From: Rufibacter hautae
Lineage (GTDB): Bacteria; Bacteroidota; Bacteroidia; Cytophagales; Hymenobacteraceae
Length of the DNA: 64,000 nucleotides
Direction of reading: 5' to 3'
NCBI RefSeq assembly: GCF_008271695.1
Contig: NZ_VKKY01000002.1
Span: 930,001-994,000 of the forward strand
Position numbers and translations under genes: made by a program. Positions 1-8,309 of the stretch are shown here, piece after piece. Below the pieces are notes generated by a model, which saw nothing but the letters and a program-made list of their open reading frames with translations, was not told the DNA's origin and searched no databases. Position 1 is the stretch's first letter. Each line of letters starts with the position of its first letter.

Positions 1-1
1 C

Positions 2-451
2 CACGCCTACATTGAGTTCCTGGAGCTGGGCGGCGAGATCCTGCACAAAGACCTTACCCTTAGTTTATTAGACCATTACTTCTCCCGGGGAATTCCGCTA
101 TTGACCGGACTCAGCGCCACGTACCTCTACAACTGCGCCCGGGAAAGAACCAATGAACGCGGCGAGGCCATCTATGACGATGTACGGGGCGAACCGCTGG
201 GGCATTTTGTGGTCTTGGCTGGCTTTGACAACGAACAGGAAAAAGAACACGTGATTGTGGCCGACCCTTACCAGGAGAACCCGCTTTTTGGCAATAATTA
301 CTATAACGTACCCATTTCGCGCCTCATTAACGCCATTATGTTGGGCATAGTCACCTATGATGCCAACCTGCTGGCCATTGAACCGCAACCTAAAACGAAA
401 CTTACTCCAGAACAGACCAACCTTCATGCGCAAACTAGTAGTGGTCAATAA
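2..451 (+). CDS. C39/papain-like peptidase, 5'-truncated
   Basis: The reading frame is open from the window edge to the stop at 449-451, so only the last 149 residues are present. The stretch GHFVVLAGFD followed by VADPY is the His and Asp half of a C39/papain-like catalytic site. The catalytic Cys would lie upstream, outside the window. There is no signal peptide in what is visible. The 3' end overlaps the ATP-grasp gene by 26 bases, and the next three genes also overlap, which indicates one operon and coordinated translation. Linkage of papain-like peptidases with ATP-grasp and GCS2 ligases is a known context for peptide or amide metabolite pathways, so it may trim or transfer the ligase product. 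The substrate is unknown. Confidence 0.75.
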   Translation, partial: HAYIEFLELGGEILHKDLTLSLLDHYFSRGIPLLTGLSATYLYNCARERTNERGEAIYDDVRGEPLGHFVVLAGFDNEQEKEHVIVADPYQENPLFGNNYYNVPISRLINAIMLGIVTYDANLLAIEPQPKTKLTPEQTNLHAQTSSGQ

Positions 452-1907
452 TCCCAAAGACTGGGACCTTGACATAGAGGATGTAGAGGTGGTAGATGCG
501 CAGCGTTATCTCACCGATCCGGCTTACACAGAAATAAAAAGCGCCCGCATCTTCAACCTTTGCCGGTCTTACAAATACCAGAGCAGCGGTTATTATGTCT
601 CACTTTTAGCCGAAGCCCGGGGTCACAGGGCCATCCCCAACGTGACCACCATTCAGGATCTGAAATCGCAGACCATTGTAAGGGCCATCACCGATGAGAT
701 CAATGAGACCATCCAGAAAAGTTTGTCCAAGCTCAAGTCCAAGAATTTTACGCTTAGTATTTACTTCGGGCAGAACGTGGCCAAGCAGTATGAAAAATTG
801 AGCAAGCAACTGCACGACCTCTTTCAGGCACCGCTCCTCAGGGCGCAATTTGTGTTCAACAAAGAATGGACGCTGGAGAGCATAAATCCAATTCCGGTAA
901 ACGAAGTGCCCGAGCACCATTTGCGGGACCTGTACAATTTCGCGAAAGCCTACTTTGCCCGTAACCGGTTCTCCAATATCCGGACGAACAAGAAGATCTA
1001 TGACCTGGCCATTCTGGTGAACCACGCGGACAGTGACCCGCCGTCAAACGACAAAGCGATCCAGAATTTCATTGATGCCGCCGAAAGCCTGGGCTTCTAC
1101 ACCGAGCTGATCACCAAAGAAGACTACCGCCGGCTGTCAGAGTTTGATGCCCTGTTCATCAGGGAAACCACCTCCGTAAACCACCATACCTACCGTTTTG
1201 CCAGAAGAGCCCACGCCGATGGATTGGTAGTGATTGATGATCCGGTGTCTATCCTGCGGTGCACGAACAAGGTGTACCTGGCCGAGCTGCTTTCCAAAGC
1301 CAAGGTGAACATCCCCAAAAGCATGATCATCCACCGCGATAATTGCTGCAAGGTGGTGGAAGAATTAGGGCTTCCATGCGTACTCAAAAAACCAGATTCT
1401 TCTTTCTCCCAAGGCGTGGTGAAAGTGAAAACCGAGGAAGAATTGGCTGATCAGCTGAAGGAGATGCTGTCTGAGTCTGACCTGATCATAGGGCAGGAGT
1501 TCACGCCCACGGAGTTTGACTGGCGCATTGGCGTGCTGGACAAACAGCCGCTCTATGCCTGCAAGTATTTTATGGCCAAAGACCACTGGCAGATTTATAA
1601 TTGGGAGGGAAAAAAGAAGGACGTGACCGGCAACTTTGAGACCGTACCCTTTGAAGATGTGCCGTTCTTTGTGCTCCATACCGCATTGAAGGCCGCCAAC
1701 CTTATTGGCGACGGTTTGTACGGCGTAGACGTAAAGGAAATTGACGGCAAGGCCTACGTGATTGAAGTCAATGACAACCCCAACATTGACCAAGGCGTGG
1801 AAGACCGCATTTTAAAAAAAGATCTGTACCTGACCATCCTTAAATCCATTAAACGGCGGATAGACAGCCAAAAAAATCTGAATGGCAATGAGCAGCGCCT
1901 CTCCTAA
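426..1907 (+). CDS. RimK-family ATP-grasp ligase with RLAN-type N-terminal domain
   Basis: 493 residues. Residues 1 to about 180 match the N-terminal domain found in front of some RimK-like ATP-grasp enzymes (RLAN), and the rest is the ATP-grasp ligase. The nucleotide-binding lysine region VLKKPDSSFSQGV lies near 318-330, and the Mg-binding EVNDNPN motif near 446-452. Such enzymes form an amide bond through an acyl phosphate, often adding glutamate or another amino acid. I chose the ATG at 426 (MRKLVVVNN) because it begins the conserved domain. An in-frame ATG at 357 would overlap the upstream gene by about 95 bases. The end overlaps the GCS2 gene by 26 bases. The family call is firm; the substrate is not known. 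Confidence 0.88.
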   Translation: MRKLVVVNNPKDWDLDIEDVEVVDAQRYLTDPAYTEIKSARIFNLCRSYKYQSSGYYVSLLAEARGHRAIPNVTTIQDLKSQTIVRAITDEINETIQKSLSKLKSKNFTLSIYFGQNVAKQYEKLSKQLHDLFQAPLLRAQFVFNKEWTLESINPIPVNEVPEHHLRDLYNFAKAYFARNRFSNIRTNKKIYDLAILVNHADSDPPSNDKAIQNFIDAAESLGFYTELITKEDYRRLSEFDALFIRETTSVNHHTYRFARRAHADGLVVIDDPVSILRCTNKVYLAELLSKAKVNIPKSMIIHRDNCCKVVEELGLPCVLKKPDSSFSQGVVKVKTEEELADQLKEMLSESDLIIGQEFTPTEFDWRIGVLDKQPLYACKYFMAKDHWQIYNWEGKKKDVTGNFETVPFEDVPFFVLHTALKAANLIGDGLYGVDVKEIDGKAYVIEVNDNPNIDQGVEDRILKKDLYLTILKSIKRRIDSQKNLNGNEQRLS

Positions 1908-3132
1908 ACTAGGTTTGTTCCAGGGCTACGGCGTAGAAATGGAATACATGATTGTAGACCGAGATACGCTCCAGGTGAAGCCCATCTCAGACGAAGTCCT
2001 CAAGGCTGAGGTCGGTGAACTAACCTCTGATGTGGAGCGCGGGTCCATGGCGTGGTCTAATGAATTGGTGCTGCACGTACTGGAATTGAAAACCAACGGA
2101 CCGGCGCCTGAACTGCCTTCTTTAGCCGGTAAATTCCACGGAGAGGTGCAGCGGGTGAATGCATTGCTGGCACCTTTCAACGCCATGCTGTTACCCACAG
2201 GCGCACACCCGTTCATGGACCCGTACCAGGAGACCAAGCTATGGCCGCACGAGGCGAGTGAAATCTACGAGGCCTATAACCGGATCTTCAACTGCCAGGG
2301 CCACGGCTGGTCTAACCTGCAGAGCACACACCTGAACCTTCCTTTCAAAGATGATGAGGAGTTCGGGCGATTGCATGCAGCCATCAGGTTGATTTTACCG
2401 CTTATTCCGGCTATTAGCGCTGCCTCTCCTGTGTTGGACGGGCAGGTAAGTGGTTTACTGGACACGCGTCTGGAGGTGTACCGGAAAAACCAGGCGAAGA
2501 TTCCGCTCATTGCCGGCGAGGTAGTGCCGGAGGCGGTTTTTTCGGAGGCCGAGTATGAAGCCCGGATTTTCCAGCCCATGTTCCAGGCCATTGCACCGTA
2601 TGACCCGGAAGGGGATCTGCAGGACGAATTCCTGAACTCCAGGGGAGCCATTGCCCGGTTCAGCCGGGGGGCCATTGAGATCAGGATCATCGATAACCAG
2701 GAATGTCCGCTGGCGGATATTGCTGTTGTGACGTTGGTCTCTGAAGTACTTAAGAAACTGACTTCAGAGGAGTGGAGCAGCTACCAAGATCAGCAAAAAG
2801 CTGAGACGTCTTTCCTTTCCTCGGTTTTCCTATCTTCTTTAAAAAAAGGCTCCAAAACGGAAGTCCAGCATTCTGATTATCTCCGGCTCCTGGGTATGGC
2901 CGGAGAGCATGCCACCCTCCAGGAAATATGGGAACATCTATGGCAAGAAGTGCAGGGTGAAGCCGTCTTTACCGCGGAGTTAAGCCAAAGTATAAGGCTA
3001 ATCCTTCAGGAAGGATGCCTTTCCCAGCGAATTTTGAAGATTCTGGGCTCTTCGCCTTCCATTGATTCCATCAAAGACGTATATAGAGAATTGGCTAACT
3101 GTTTAGCTCTTAATCAACTATATGCACCTTGA
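1882..3132 (+). CDS. Glutamate-cysteine ligase family protein (GCS2)
   Basis: 416 residues. The N-terminal GYGVEMEYMIVD stretch is the glutamate-binding strand of the GCS2 carboxylate-amine ligase fold, and the middle portion (LPTGAHPFMDP, then HGWSNLQSTHLNLPF) carries further family active-site segments. Members ligate an amino group to the gamma-carboxylate of glutamate or a related acid, using ATP. It overlaps both neighbours, by 26 bases with the ATP-grasp gene and by 4 bases (TTGA) with the amidohydrolase gene, so the four proteins are probably made together. Two different ligases in one operon point to a product with at least two amide bonds. True glutathione synthesis is possible but not indicated, because the ATP-grasp partner is not a typical GshB. 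Confidence 0.85.
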   Translation: MAMSSASPKLGLFQGYGVEMEYMIVDRDTLQVKPISDEVLKAEVGELTSDVERGSMAWSNELVLHVLELKTNGPAPELPSLAGKFHGEVQRVNALLAPFNAMLLPTGAHPFMDPYQETKLWPHEASEIYEAYNRIFNCQGHGWSNLQSTHLNLPFKDDEEFGRLHAAIRLILPLIPAISAASPVLDGQVSGLLDTRLEVYRKNQAKIPLIAGEVVPEAVFSEAEYEARIFQPMFQAIAPYDPEGDLQDEFLNSRGAIARFSRGAIEIRIIDNQECPLADIAVVTLVSEVLKKLTSEEWSSYQDQQKAETSFLSSVFLSSLKKGSKTEVQHSDYLRLLGMAGEHATLQEIWEHLWQEVQGEAVFTAELSQSIRLILQEGCLSQRILKILGSSPSIDSIKDVYRELANCLALNQLYAP

Positions 3133-3830
3133 AAAACGAACGGTTGAAGGTTATCGTCACCTGTGAACACGGCGGCAATGTAATACCGCGTGAATTTGCA
3201 GCGTCCTTTGAAGGGGCAAAGCCGGTGCTGGCTACGCACCGGGGGTATGATATTGGCGCGCTGGAGATGTTCCAGAAGTTCTCCAAAATTGCCGATTTCT
3301 CCTTGCACAGTACCACCAGTAGGTTGGTGGTGGAGTTGAACCGGTCTTTGCACCATCCTAAGTTGTTCTCTGAGTTCATGCTGCCTTTGTCTACTGCTGA
3401 GGCAGAAAAAGTAGTGGCCGACTATTACCAGCCCTACCGGCAGCGGGTAGAAGACCAAATAGCCACTTGGGTGCGCGAGGGGTTCTCGGTGGTGCATGTA
3501 TCTGTGCACAGCTTTACGCCAGAACTAAACGGAAAGGACAGGAAAGCAGATGTGGGACTGCTCTATGACCCCAAGCGCGAGAAAGAACAGTTGTTTGCCG
3601 CCCGTTGGCGCCAGCAGATGCAGATGGTGAATCCGGAGGTCAAGATCAGGTATAATTATCCCTACAAGGGCACCGCCGATGGCTTTATCACCTATCTGCG
3701 CAAAGACTATACAGATGACCAATATGCCGGCCTGGAGTTAGAAGTAAACCAGCGTTTTCCTGTGGCCCATAAGGACGAATGGAAGGTGCTACAGAACCAA
3801 TTAGTGCAGACTTTCAGCATAGCCCTATAA
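3129..3830 (+). CDS. N-formylglutamate amidohydrolase family protein
   Basis: 233 residues of the N-formylglutamate amidohydrolase fold. VTCEHGGNVIPREF near the N-terminus supplies the first metal-site His region, HRGYDIGALEMF follows, then SRLVVELNRS and HVSVHSFTPELNG, all in family order. Start is a TTG overlapping the upstream stop in a TTGA junction; no ATG lies nearby, and translational coupling makes this start reasonable. Classical members release formate from N-formylglutamate in histidine degradation, but no hut genes are here. Next to two amide-forming ligases it may instead hydrolyse an acyl-glutamate-like intermediate or product. That role is inferred from context only. Confidence 0.85.
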   Translation: MKNERLKVIVTCEHGGNVIPREFAASFEGAKPVLATHRGYDIGALEMFQKFSKIADFSLHSTTSRLVVELNRSLHHPKLFSEFMLPLSTAEAEKVVADYYQPYRQRVEDQIATWVREGFSVVHVSVHSFTPELNGKDRKADVGLLYDPKREKEQLFAARWRQQMQMVNPEVKIRYNYPYKGTADGFITYLRKDYTDDQYAGLELEVNQRFPVAHKDEWKVLQNQLVQTFSIAL

Positions 3831-3924
3831 ACCCTTTCCAGATTTTACAGTATAGAAGCTAGGTCAGAAATAAAAATCTTGGCTAGCATGTACAATACTG
3901 TTCTACCTAAACTATGAAAAAAGT

Positions 3925-4329
3925 ATGGATTTTTTAATTAACCTTCTCGTGAGCGCCGGGGTTCTGATGCTGTTGGCGTACCTAATGCCACAAGTGACCA
4001 TCAAGAGTTTCTGGACCGCGCTTTGGGTAGCCTTTTTAGTGGGTATTCTTAACGCCACACTTGGTTTGCTGCTCAGGTTCCCGCTGAACCTGGTGACGTT
4101 GTTCTTCCTGCAGTTTGTGGTGAAACTGATTGTCACTGCCATCATCATCAAACTAGTGGACAAATTGGTGAGGAACTTTGAAGTGCGCGGCTTTTGGCCA
4201 GCCCTGGTGATTGCCATTGCCATGGCCGTAGCCAGTACCTTACTGGAGCGCAACGATGAAGAATACGATAGCGCTGAATACCAGCAAACTGCCTTGGGTC
4301 AAACCTACATGCCAACTATGATAAGCTAA
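3925..4329 (+). CDS. Small membrane protein, phage holin 4_2-like family
   Basis: 134 residues with four hydrophobic segments (about 3-21, 29-50, 53-75 and 90-105) and a short polar C-terminal tail. The pattern and sequence resemble the widespread Phage_holin_4_2 (DUF360-type) family of chromosomal inner-membrane proteins. The family name comes from similarity to a phage holin, but there are no phage genes around it. The ATG at 3925 follows a very short upstream reading frame (ATG 3914, stop soon after) that could be a leader or chance. It stands alone, about 95 bases after the amidohydrolase gene, and is followed by a strong terminator. Function is unknown. Confidence 0.7.
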   Translation: MDFLINLLVSAGVLMLLAYLMPQVTIKSFWTALWVAFLVGILNATLGLLLRFPLNLVTLFFLQFVVKLIVTAIIIKLVDKLVRNFEVRGFWPALVIAIAMAVASTLLERNDEEYDSAEYQQTALGQTYMPTMIS

Positions 4330-4346
4330 GGTTTTCATTACCGCTT

Positions 4347-4391
4347 AAGAAAAGCGCCAGCCTCTTAAAAAGAAGCTGGCGCTTTTCTTTT
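4347..4391 (+). terminator. Rho-independent terminator after the holin-like gene
   Basis: A perfect 15-bp stem (4347-4361 with 4375-4389) with a 13-base loop and T-rich tail. It sits 18 bases after the stop codon at 4329. The A-rich 5' side means it can also work on the minus strand for the convergent dehydrogenase gene. Confidence 0.85.
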
Positions 4392-4428
4392 ATGTTATGA
4401 TAAAGAATTAGGGCAGGTAGTGAGTTAG

Positions 4429-4472
4429 AGTTTTCTATTTATCAACTGTTTTATAAAAATCAGCCCAGAAAC
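4429..4472. repeat. Dispersed palindromic repeat, weak copy
   Basis: Left arm 4429-4450 contains GTTTTCT and CTGTTTT, right arm 4454-4472 contains AAAAATCAGCCCAGAAAC. It matches the dispersed family in spacing and right-arm order, but the left arm is diverged. It lies between two convergent genes. Confidence 0.4.
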
Positions 4473-4512
4473 AAACCCTCAATTCTATTATATCTTCAAT
4501 GATGAATGCGTA

Positions 4513-5445
4513 TCAATAACCTTGAGTTAGGTTCACTTGGTTTAGTACTTTGTCTCCGGCTAAAAAGAGGTGAAGGTTAGAGATAAACCTGTCAATTTTG
4601 CCTTCCACCTCCCGCACCTGGCCGCCGCCGGTGTGCTGAGTCAACAAAACGTTTTCCATTTGCCACAGCGGGGAGTCCTGAGGTAAAGGTTCTTCCTCGG
4701 TGACGTCCAGCACGGCCCCAGCCAAATGCTCGGATTCTAATGCTTCAATTAAGGCTTGTTCATCTGTGGTGTTGCCGCGGCCCACGTTGGCGTAAAGGCT
4801 GCCTATTTTCATGGACTGGATGAATTCTTTGGAGACGTATTTGTCCAGGTTGCCCGGAAGGGTATTGATGATGATGTCTGTGTGAGGCAAGTGCTGGAAA
4901 AGCTCTTCCAAAGAATGGATTTGGGCAACGGGGTTCTGGCGGGCCGTCATCTTCACCTTCGTACCGAAACCTTCCAGGATTCTTTTCACCGCCTGACCTA
5001 TGGTTCCGGCCCCCAGCACGATGGCTGTTTTCTGCCCCAATAAGTCTAGTTTCAGCCGCATCTTCTTACCCTGCCAGTTCTGTTCCTCTTGCAGCTGCAC
5101 CAGATCTATGATTCCCCGGTAAAAGGACAGAATACCGGCTACCATGGTCTCTGCGCAAGCTTCGGCAAAAAAGTCGCCCATGTTGCACACCACGGCGTTG
5201 GTTTGCACCTGTTTGTACTGGTCAAATCCCGCTGATTCTAATTGCCAGAATTGAAGGCCAGGAGGGACTTGGGCAAGCCAGGAGGAGGGAGGGTTCCCGA
5301 AAAGTAGATCCGCCGAGCGGAAAGCCTTTTCACCCTCTGGGCTAGAGTAACCATTATAGAAGAAAGGAGTGATGTTAGTCGGAAGAAGATGCTCTAAATA
5401 GTTCTGCTGCTGCAAATCAAGTTCAGCGAAGATAAACAGGTTCAT
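4513..5445 (-). CDS. D-2-hydroxyacid dehydrogenase (NAD-dependent) family protein
   Basis: 310 residues. The NAD-binding loop VLGAGTIGQAV lies near 142-152. The catalytic triad positions are visible: Arg in NVGRGNTTDE, Glu in DVTEEEPLP and His in LTQHTGGG. This is the 2-hydroxyacid dehydrogenase fold (phosphoglycerate, glyoxylate or lactate dehydrogenase-like), which reduces a 2-keto acid reversibly with NAD(P)H. It is a single-gene unit, convergent with the holin-like gene. The N-terminal half (FAELDLQQQNYLEHLLP) is divergent from serA or ldhA, so the substrate cannot be assigned. Confidence 0.85.
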   Translation of the reverse strand: MNLFIFAELDLQQQNYLEHLLPTNITPFFYNGYSSPEGEKAFRSADLLFGNPPSSWLAQVPPGLQFWQLESAGFDQYKQVQTNAVVCNMGDFFAEACAETMVAGILSFYRGIIDLVQLQEEQNWQGKKMRLKLDLLGQKTAIVLGAGTIGQAVKRILEGFGTKVKMTARQNPVAQIHSLEELFQHLPHTDIIINTLPGNLDKYVSKEFIQSMKIGSLYANVGRGNTTDEQALIEALESEHLAGAVLDVTEEEPLPQDSPLWQMENVLLTQHTGGGQVREVEGKIDRFISNLHLFLAGDKVLNQVNLTQGY

Positions 5446-5562
5446 GCAAGAAGAGGGTAAGGCAGTAAGCCGGTTGGGAGGCCTTTTACAAAAAGTATAT
5501 GGGTAAGACGCAGATAACAGGCTCTATGTTATAAGGAAGTACCAGAAAGGGGAGGTCCTCTG

Positions 5563-5602
5563 CCGTTTCAGCATTGGCTTTAGAAAAACAGGGCAAAAAC
5601 GA
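5563..5602. repeat. Dispersed palindromic repeat
   Basis: Left arm near 5563-5580 (CCGTTT...GGCTTT) and right arm 5584-5602 (AAAACAGGGCAAAAACGA). The right arm closely matches the family consensus. It lies immediately downstream of the nucleoid-associated protein gene, ending 2 bases from its stop. Confidence 0.6.
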
Positions 5603-5604
5603 GG

Positions 5605-6645
5605 TTATTCCTCATCCTCAAAATACAGTTTGTAGTACTTACGGCCGTCTTCGTCCACGCCTTTCTCAATCATGTCTTTGTTCCCGTGAATGTACACGTG
5701 GAAGTTCTTGTCCAGTTTGAGCACGCTCTTGAAAACCCGGGCTTGTTTCTTCACCGCCTGGGGCGAGATGTCAAAGCTGTCTTCCAGTTCAATGTCATAG
5801 TTTTGGCGGTACTCAGTGTCATAATTGTTGAAGGACTCAATGAGGTCCGGTTGGCCAAATACCTCTGTCACAAATTCTTCCTTGTCAAAGGTCTCGTGTT
5901 TGTTGAAGTACTCCACAGAACGATTCAGGAGCACGATTTGGTCGGTTTTCTCCACCTCAAATTCCTCGGTCATACGCTCAGAGATGAACTCCTTGGTGAG
6001 GTTGAGCAGGTGGTTCGTTTGGTGGAACTCGTTATTGATTTGGGTGAGGCCCAGAAAATTCTCGCTCCAGTATTTGGCTTCCTCGCCGCGGTTCTGGTTG
6101 TCCATGATGGCTACCAAGAAACCTTCCTCGGGTTTGGTGTTGAAGATGATGCAGCCTTTGTCAAACTTGTTGGAGTCAATGCCCTCCAGGTAAGCCATGG
6201 TAAAATCCCGGTTTTTTCTGCTCACGTCAAAATAGCCGCTTTTGACCTCGGTTTTGAAGATGCCTACGGCTTCCACCACGCGTTCTTCAATCTCGCAGTT
6301 GATGAAATGGGCCACGTACAACTCGCCGGGCTTTATTTTTGGATGCGTGGTGCTTTCAAATAAATGACGCGCAATGTTGCGGGTGTTCTCATGGAAAGCC
6401 TCTTTGTCCGCGAAGATGTTCTCGGCGTAGCTGTACACCTCATTGAACTGCAGTGAGGACGGGTGTGAGAATTTGAACCGCTCGTGCGCTTGCATAAACT
6501 TGCCCAGAAAGAACTTCTCCAACTTTTGGGTGAGGCCATCGCCAAAATCGAACTCATTCTCAGACAAGGTTACTTTTTGTTCCAGTCCTTTATTGCCCAC
6601 GTGGTGGATGGAAAGGCGGGTAAGCGAGGCGGTATCGAATTTCAT
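5605..6645 (-). CDS. Nucleoid-associated protein, NA37/YejK-like
   Basis: 346 residues matching the 37-kDa nucleoid-associated protein family (NA37, NdpA/YejK type) across its length: TRLSIHHVGNK at the start, FLGKFMQAHERFKF in the first quarter and an acidic C-terminus. E. coli YejK is nucleoid-bound and implicated in modulating topoisomerase activity. The ATG at 6645 (MKFDTASLT) is preferred over an in-frame GTG at 6687, because a TAnnTTTG promoter element occupies 6687-6694 and would be overlapped by the longer form. Monocistronic. Any role beyond DNA association is not visible here. Confidence 0.82.
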   Translation of the reverse strand: MKFDTASLTRLSIHHVGNKGLEQKVTLSENEFDFGDGLTQKLEKFFLGKFMQAHERFKFSHPSSLQFNEVYSYAENIFADKEAFHENTRNIARHLFESTTHPKIKPGELYVAHFINCEIEERVVEAVGIFKTEVKSGYFDVSRKNRDFTMAYLEGIDSNKFDKGCIIFNTKPEEGFLVAIMDNQNRGEEAKYWSENFLGLTQINNEFHQTNHLLNLTKEFISERMTEEFEVEKTDQIVLLNRSVEYFNKHETFDKEEFVTEVFGQPDLIESFNNYDTEYRQNYDIELEDSFDISPQAVKKQARVFKSVLKLDKNFHVYIHGNKDMIEKGVDEDGRKYYKLYFEDEE

Positions 6646-6686
6646 GAAAGAGGTTGCGCTTGGGAGTTGTGATTCAAACGAAGCCA

Positions 6687-6694
6687 CAAAAGTA
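6687..6694 (-). promoter_or_regulatory. Bacteroidota-type -7 element for the NA37 gene
   Basis: Read on the minus strand this is TACTTTTG, an exact TAnnTTTG match. It would start RNA around 6680, about 35 bases before the ATG at 6645. No convincing -33 TTG is present at the expected distance, so confidence is moderate. It decides the start codon against the GTG at 6687. Confidence 0.5.
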
Positions 6695-6734
6695 AGGATT
6701 CTCCGGCATCCGGTAAGGCTAACAGTAAAATACT

Positions 6735-6790
6735 CCGGTTTTTTCCAGTGGCTGTTTCGAGGGCTATTTAAGAAAACAGGCTCTAAACGG
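6735..6790. repeat. Dispersed palindromic repeat
   Basis: The right arm at 6772-6790 (GAAAACAGGCTCTAAACGG) is a very good family match. The left part (6735-6758, CCGGTTTT...GGCTGTTTC) is looser. It lies in the divergent region between the NA37 gene and the next plus-strand gene. Confidence 0.65.
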
Positions 6791-6925
6791 AAGCTAGGTT
6801 TCTTCTGGTAAAAAGAAGCGTATTTAGACTTCCTGAGGCTATATGGCCATCTGTAATAGGGTGCTTCTTGTGGTTCAACCGGAAACGCCTATCTTGCCAG
6901 CCTTCAAAATTGAAACCTCTTACCA

Positions 6926-7597
6926 TTGAAATCTGCCCTAGTTACCTCAGGATACCTATTCCTAGTCTTATTGTCGTTGGTGCTGATCTATTTCCTGGTG
7001 GCGGTGGTGCTGTCCCGGATGAGCGTAGAACCAGAGCCCGAAAACAGAAAGGAGATTTCCATTTACATTCTGACCAATGGGGTACATACCGACTTAGTGG
7101 TGCCGGTGAAGAACGATGTCTATGATTGGCACGATTATGTTAAGTACGAACATACCGTAGGTAAAGACACCACTGCAAATTTCATCGCCTTCGGGTGGGG
7201 AGACAAAGGCTTTTACCTGGAAACGCCCACTTGGGCTGACCTGAAGGCGAGTGTGGCCTTTAAAGCCATGACCGGGTTAGGTGCCTCGGCGATTCATGCC
7301 ACTTTTTATAAAACCATGCCCCAAAACGAGGCTTGCCGCTGTATAGACATTAGCCGGGAGCAATACGGCAGGTTGGTGACATACATCCAGAGCCAGTTTG
7401 ACCTGGATGAGCATGGAAAAACAATCCATATAAAAACGAAAGCCAACTACGGCCAAGATGATGCTTTCTACGAAGCAAAGGGGAGCTATAATTTATTCTA
7501 CACCTGTAACACTTGGGCGAACGAAGGACTGAAAGCCTGTGGTCAGAAAGCCGCCGTTTGGACACCGTTCTACAAAGGAATATTTTATCACTACTAA
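6926..7597 (+). CDS. TIGR02117/DUF2459-like membrane-anchored protein
   Basis: 223 residues. One N-terminal membrane helix (about 7-30) is followed by a domain beginning IYILTNGVHTDLVVPV, typical of the DUF2459/TIGR02117 family, with further family stretches FIAFGWGDKGFYLETPTW and YNLFYTCNTWANEGLKACG near the end. The conserved His in NGVHTD and Cys in FYTCNTW are suggestive of a Cys-His hydrolase-type site, but this is inference. The start is TTG; a TGA lies 15 bases upstream in frame and no ATG or GTG intervenes. Most of the protein should be periplasmic. It is not in an operon. Confidence 0.78.
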   Translation: MKSALVTSGYLFLVLLSLVLIYFLVAVVLSRMSVEPEPENRKEISIYILTNGVHTDLVVPVKNDVYDWHDYVKYEHTVGKDTTANFIAFGWGDKGFYLETPTWADLKASVAFKAMTGLGASAIHATFYKTMPQNEACRCIDISREQYGRLVTYIQSQFDLDEHGKTIHIKTKANYGQDDAFYEAKGSYNLFYTCNTWANEGLKACGQKAAVWTPFYKGIFYHY

Positions 7598-7698
7598 GGA
7601 TATGTTTTCAAATAAAGATTGATGTATTAATTGATTGATGATCGTATTGTTTGACAAAAGATGCTGCTTTAGGAGTTCTTGACACTTTCTACCCTCTA

Positions 7699-7773
7699 CT
7701 TAACATATAATAAGCTATAAGGCTTAGTAATAAGCCTTATATAAAATTGGCTTATAATTTATATTATGTTAAG
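7699..7773. repeat. Long AT-rich nested inverted repeat in the 7598-7988 gap
   Basis: A 75-base, nearly self-complementary segment. Outer arms begin CTTAACATATAATA and end ATATTATGTTAAG; a perfect inner hairpin ATAAGGCTTA / TAAGCCTTAT surrounds a 4-base GTAA loop (7717-7740). A further TTGGCTTATAATTTATA segment lies in the right arm. The sequence differs from the GC-centred dispersed repeat found elsewhere. The rest of the 7598-7988 gap holds nothing recognisable apart from a terminator. Confidence 0.65.
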
Positions 7774-7940
7774 TAATATTTGTAATAGTTCCTTTTCAGC
7801 TCGAGAATACAAATTATTCCCGTAGAACTCTCCCTTCATTAAGTGTCTCCAAATTAACCTGTTACCTAATTGGCTGAACTCATTTTAAAATAAAAAGAGA
7901 ACCATTCTAAATTCTTTTTATTAGGAACTTACAGCCATAA

Positions 7941-7967
7941 AAAAAGCACGTAGGCTACGTGCTTTTT
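7941..7967 (-). terminator. Rho-independent terminator for the SH3-like gene
   Basis: Stem GCACGTA (7946-7952) with TACGTGC (7956-7962), extended by A and T tracts on both sides. On the minus strand it lies 22 bases after the stop of the gene ending at 7989. Confidence 0.8.
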
Positions 7968-7988
7968 AGGTCTTTAAAACAATAAAAT

Positions 7989-8309
7989 TTATTTCCGTTT
8001 TTTCTCCATAGCCAATATCTGCGGCTTTGGATTGGTAAGTTCGCTGAATAATACGTAACCTACTTTGTCTCCAACGGTTACCACTGCCCAACTGCTGTTT
8101 AATTTTCTATGGTATTCTATTTTATCAGTGGTTTGAAGGTTCATCAATACCTCTGAGGATGTTCCGGCTTGGCGATACATTTTAACATCATTGGCAGTAG
8201 CTTGGGCTGGAATTGTATTTGTGGTTGCACCAGTTTTAGATTTGGTACTCTGCGCTAGGCTAAGGGTTGATACTGATAAAAAAGCCGCTACTAAGATTAA
8301 TTTTTTCAT
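7989..8309 (-). CDS. Small secreted protein with SH3-like domain
   Basis: 106 residues. A clear signal peptide (MKKLILVAAFLSVSTLSLAQ) is followed by a short T/A-rich linker, then about 60 residues (VKMYRQAGTSSEVLMNLQ ... SWAVVTVGDKVGYVLFSEL) patterned like a bacterial SH3 (SH3b) domain, with the usual VxVGDKxGYV turn. The C-terminus is basic. SH3b modules often bind peptidoglycan or peptides in the periplasm, but no enzyme domain is attached. It stands alone between a strong terminator and a long intergenic stretch. Exact function unknown. Confidence 0.65.
   Translation of the reverse strand: MKKLILVAAFLSVSTLSLAQSTKSKTGATTNTIPAQATANDVKMYRQAGTSSEVLMNLQTTDKIEYHRKLNSSWAVVTVGDKVGYVLFSELTNPKPQILAMEKKRK

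Noticed and set aside
3925..4329. Prophage remnant suggested by the holin-family protein
   Set aside because: The family is common in bacterial chromosomes, and there is no integrase, capsid, lysin or att-like duplication nearby.
6646..6687. Longer NA37 form starting at GTG 6687
   Set aside because: The TAnnTTTG element overlaps that start codon, and the family homology begins at the ATG at 6645.
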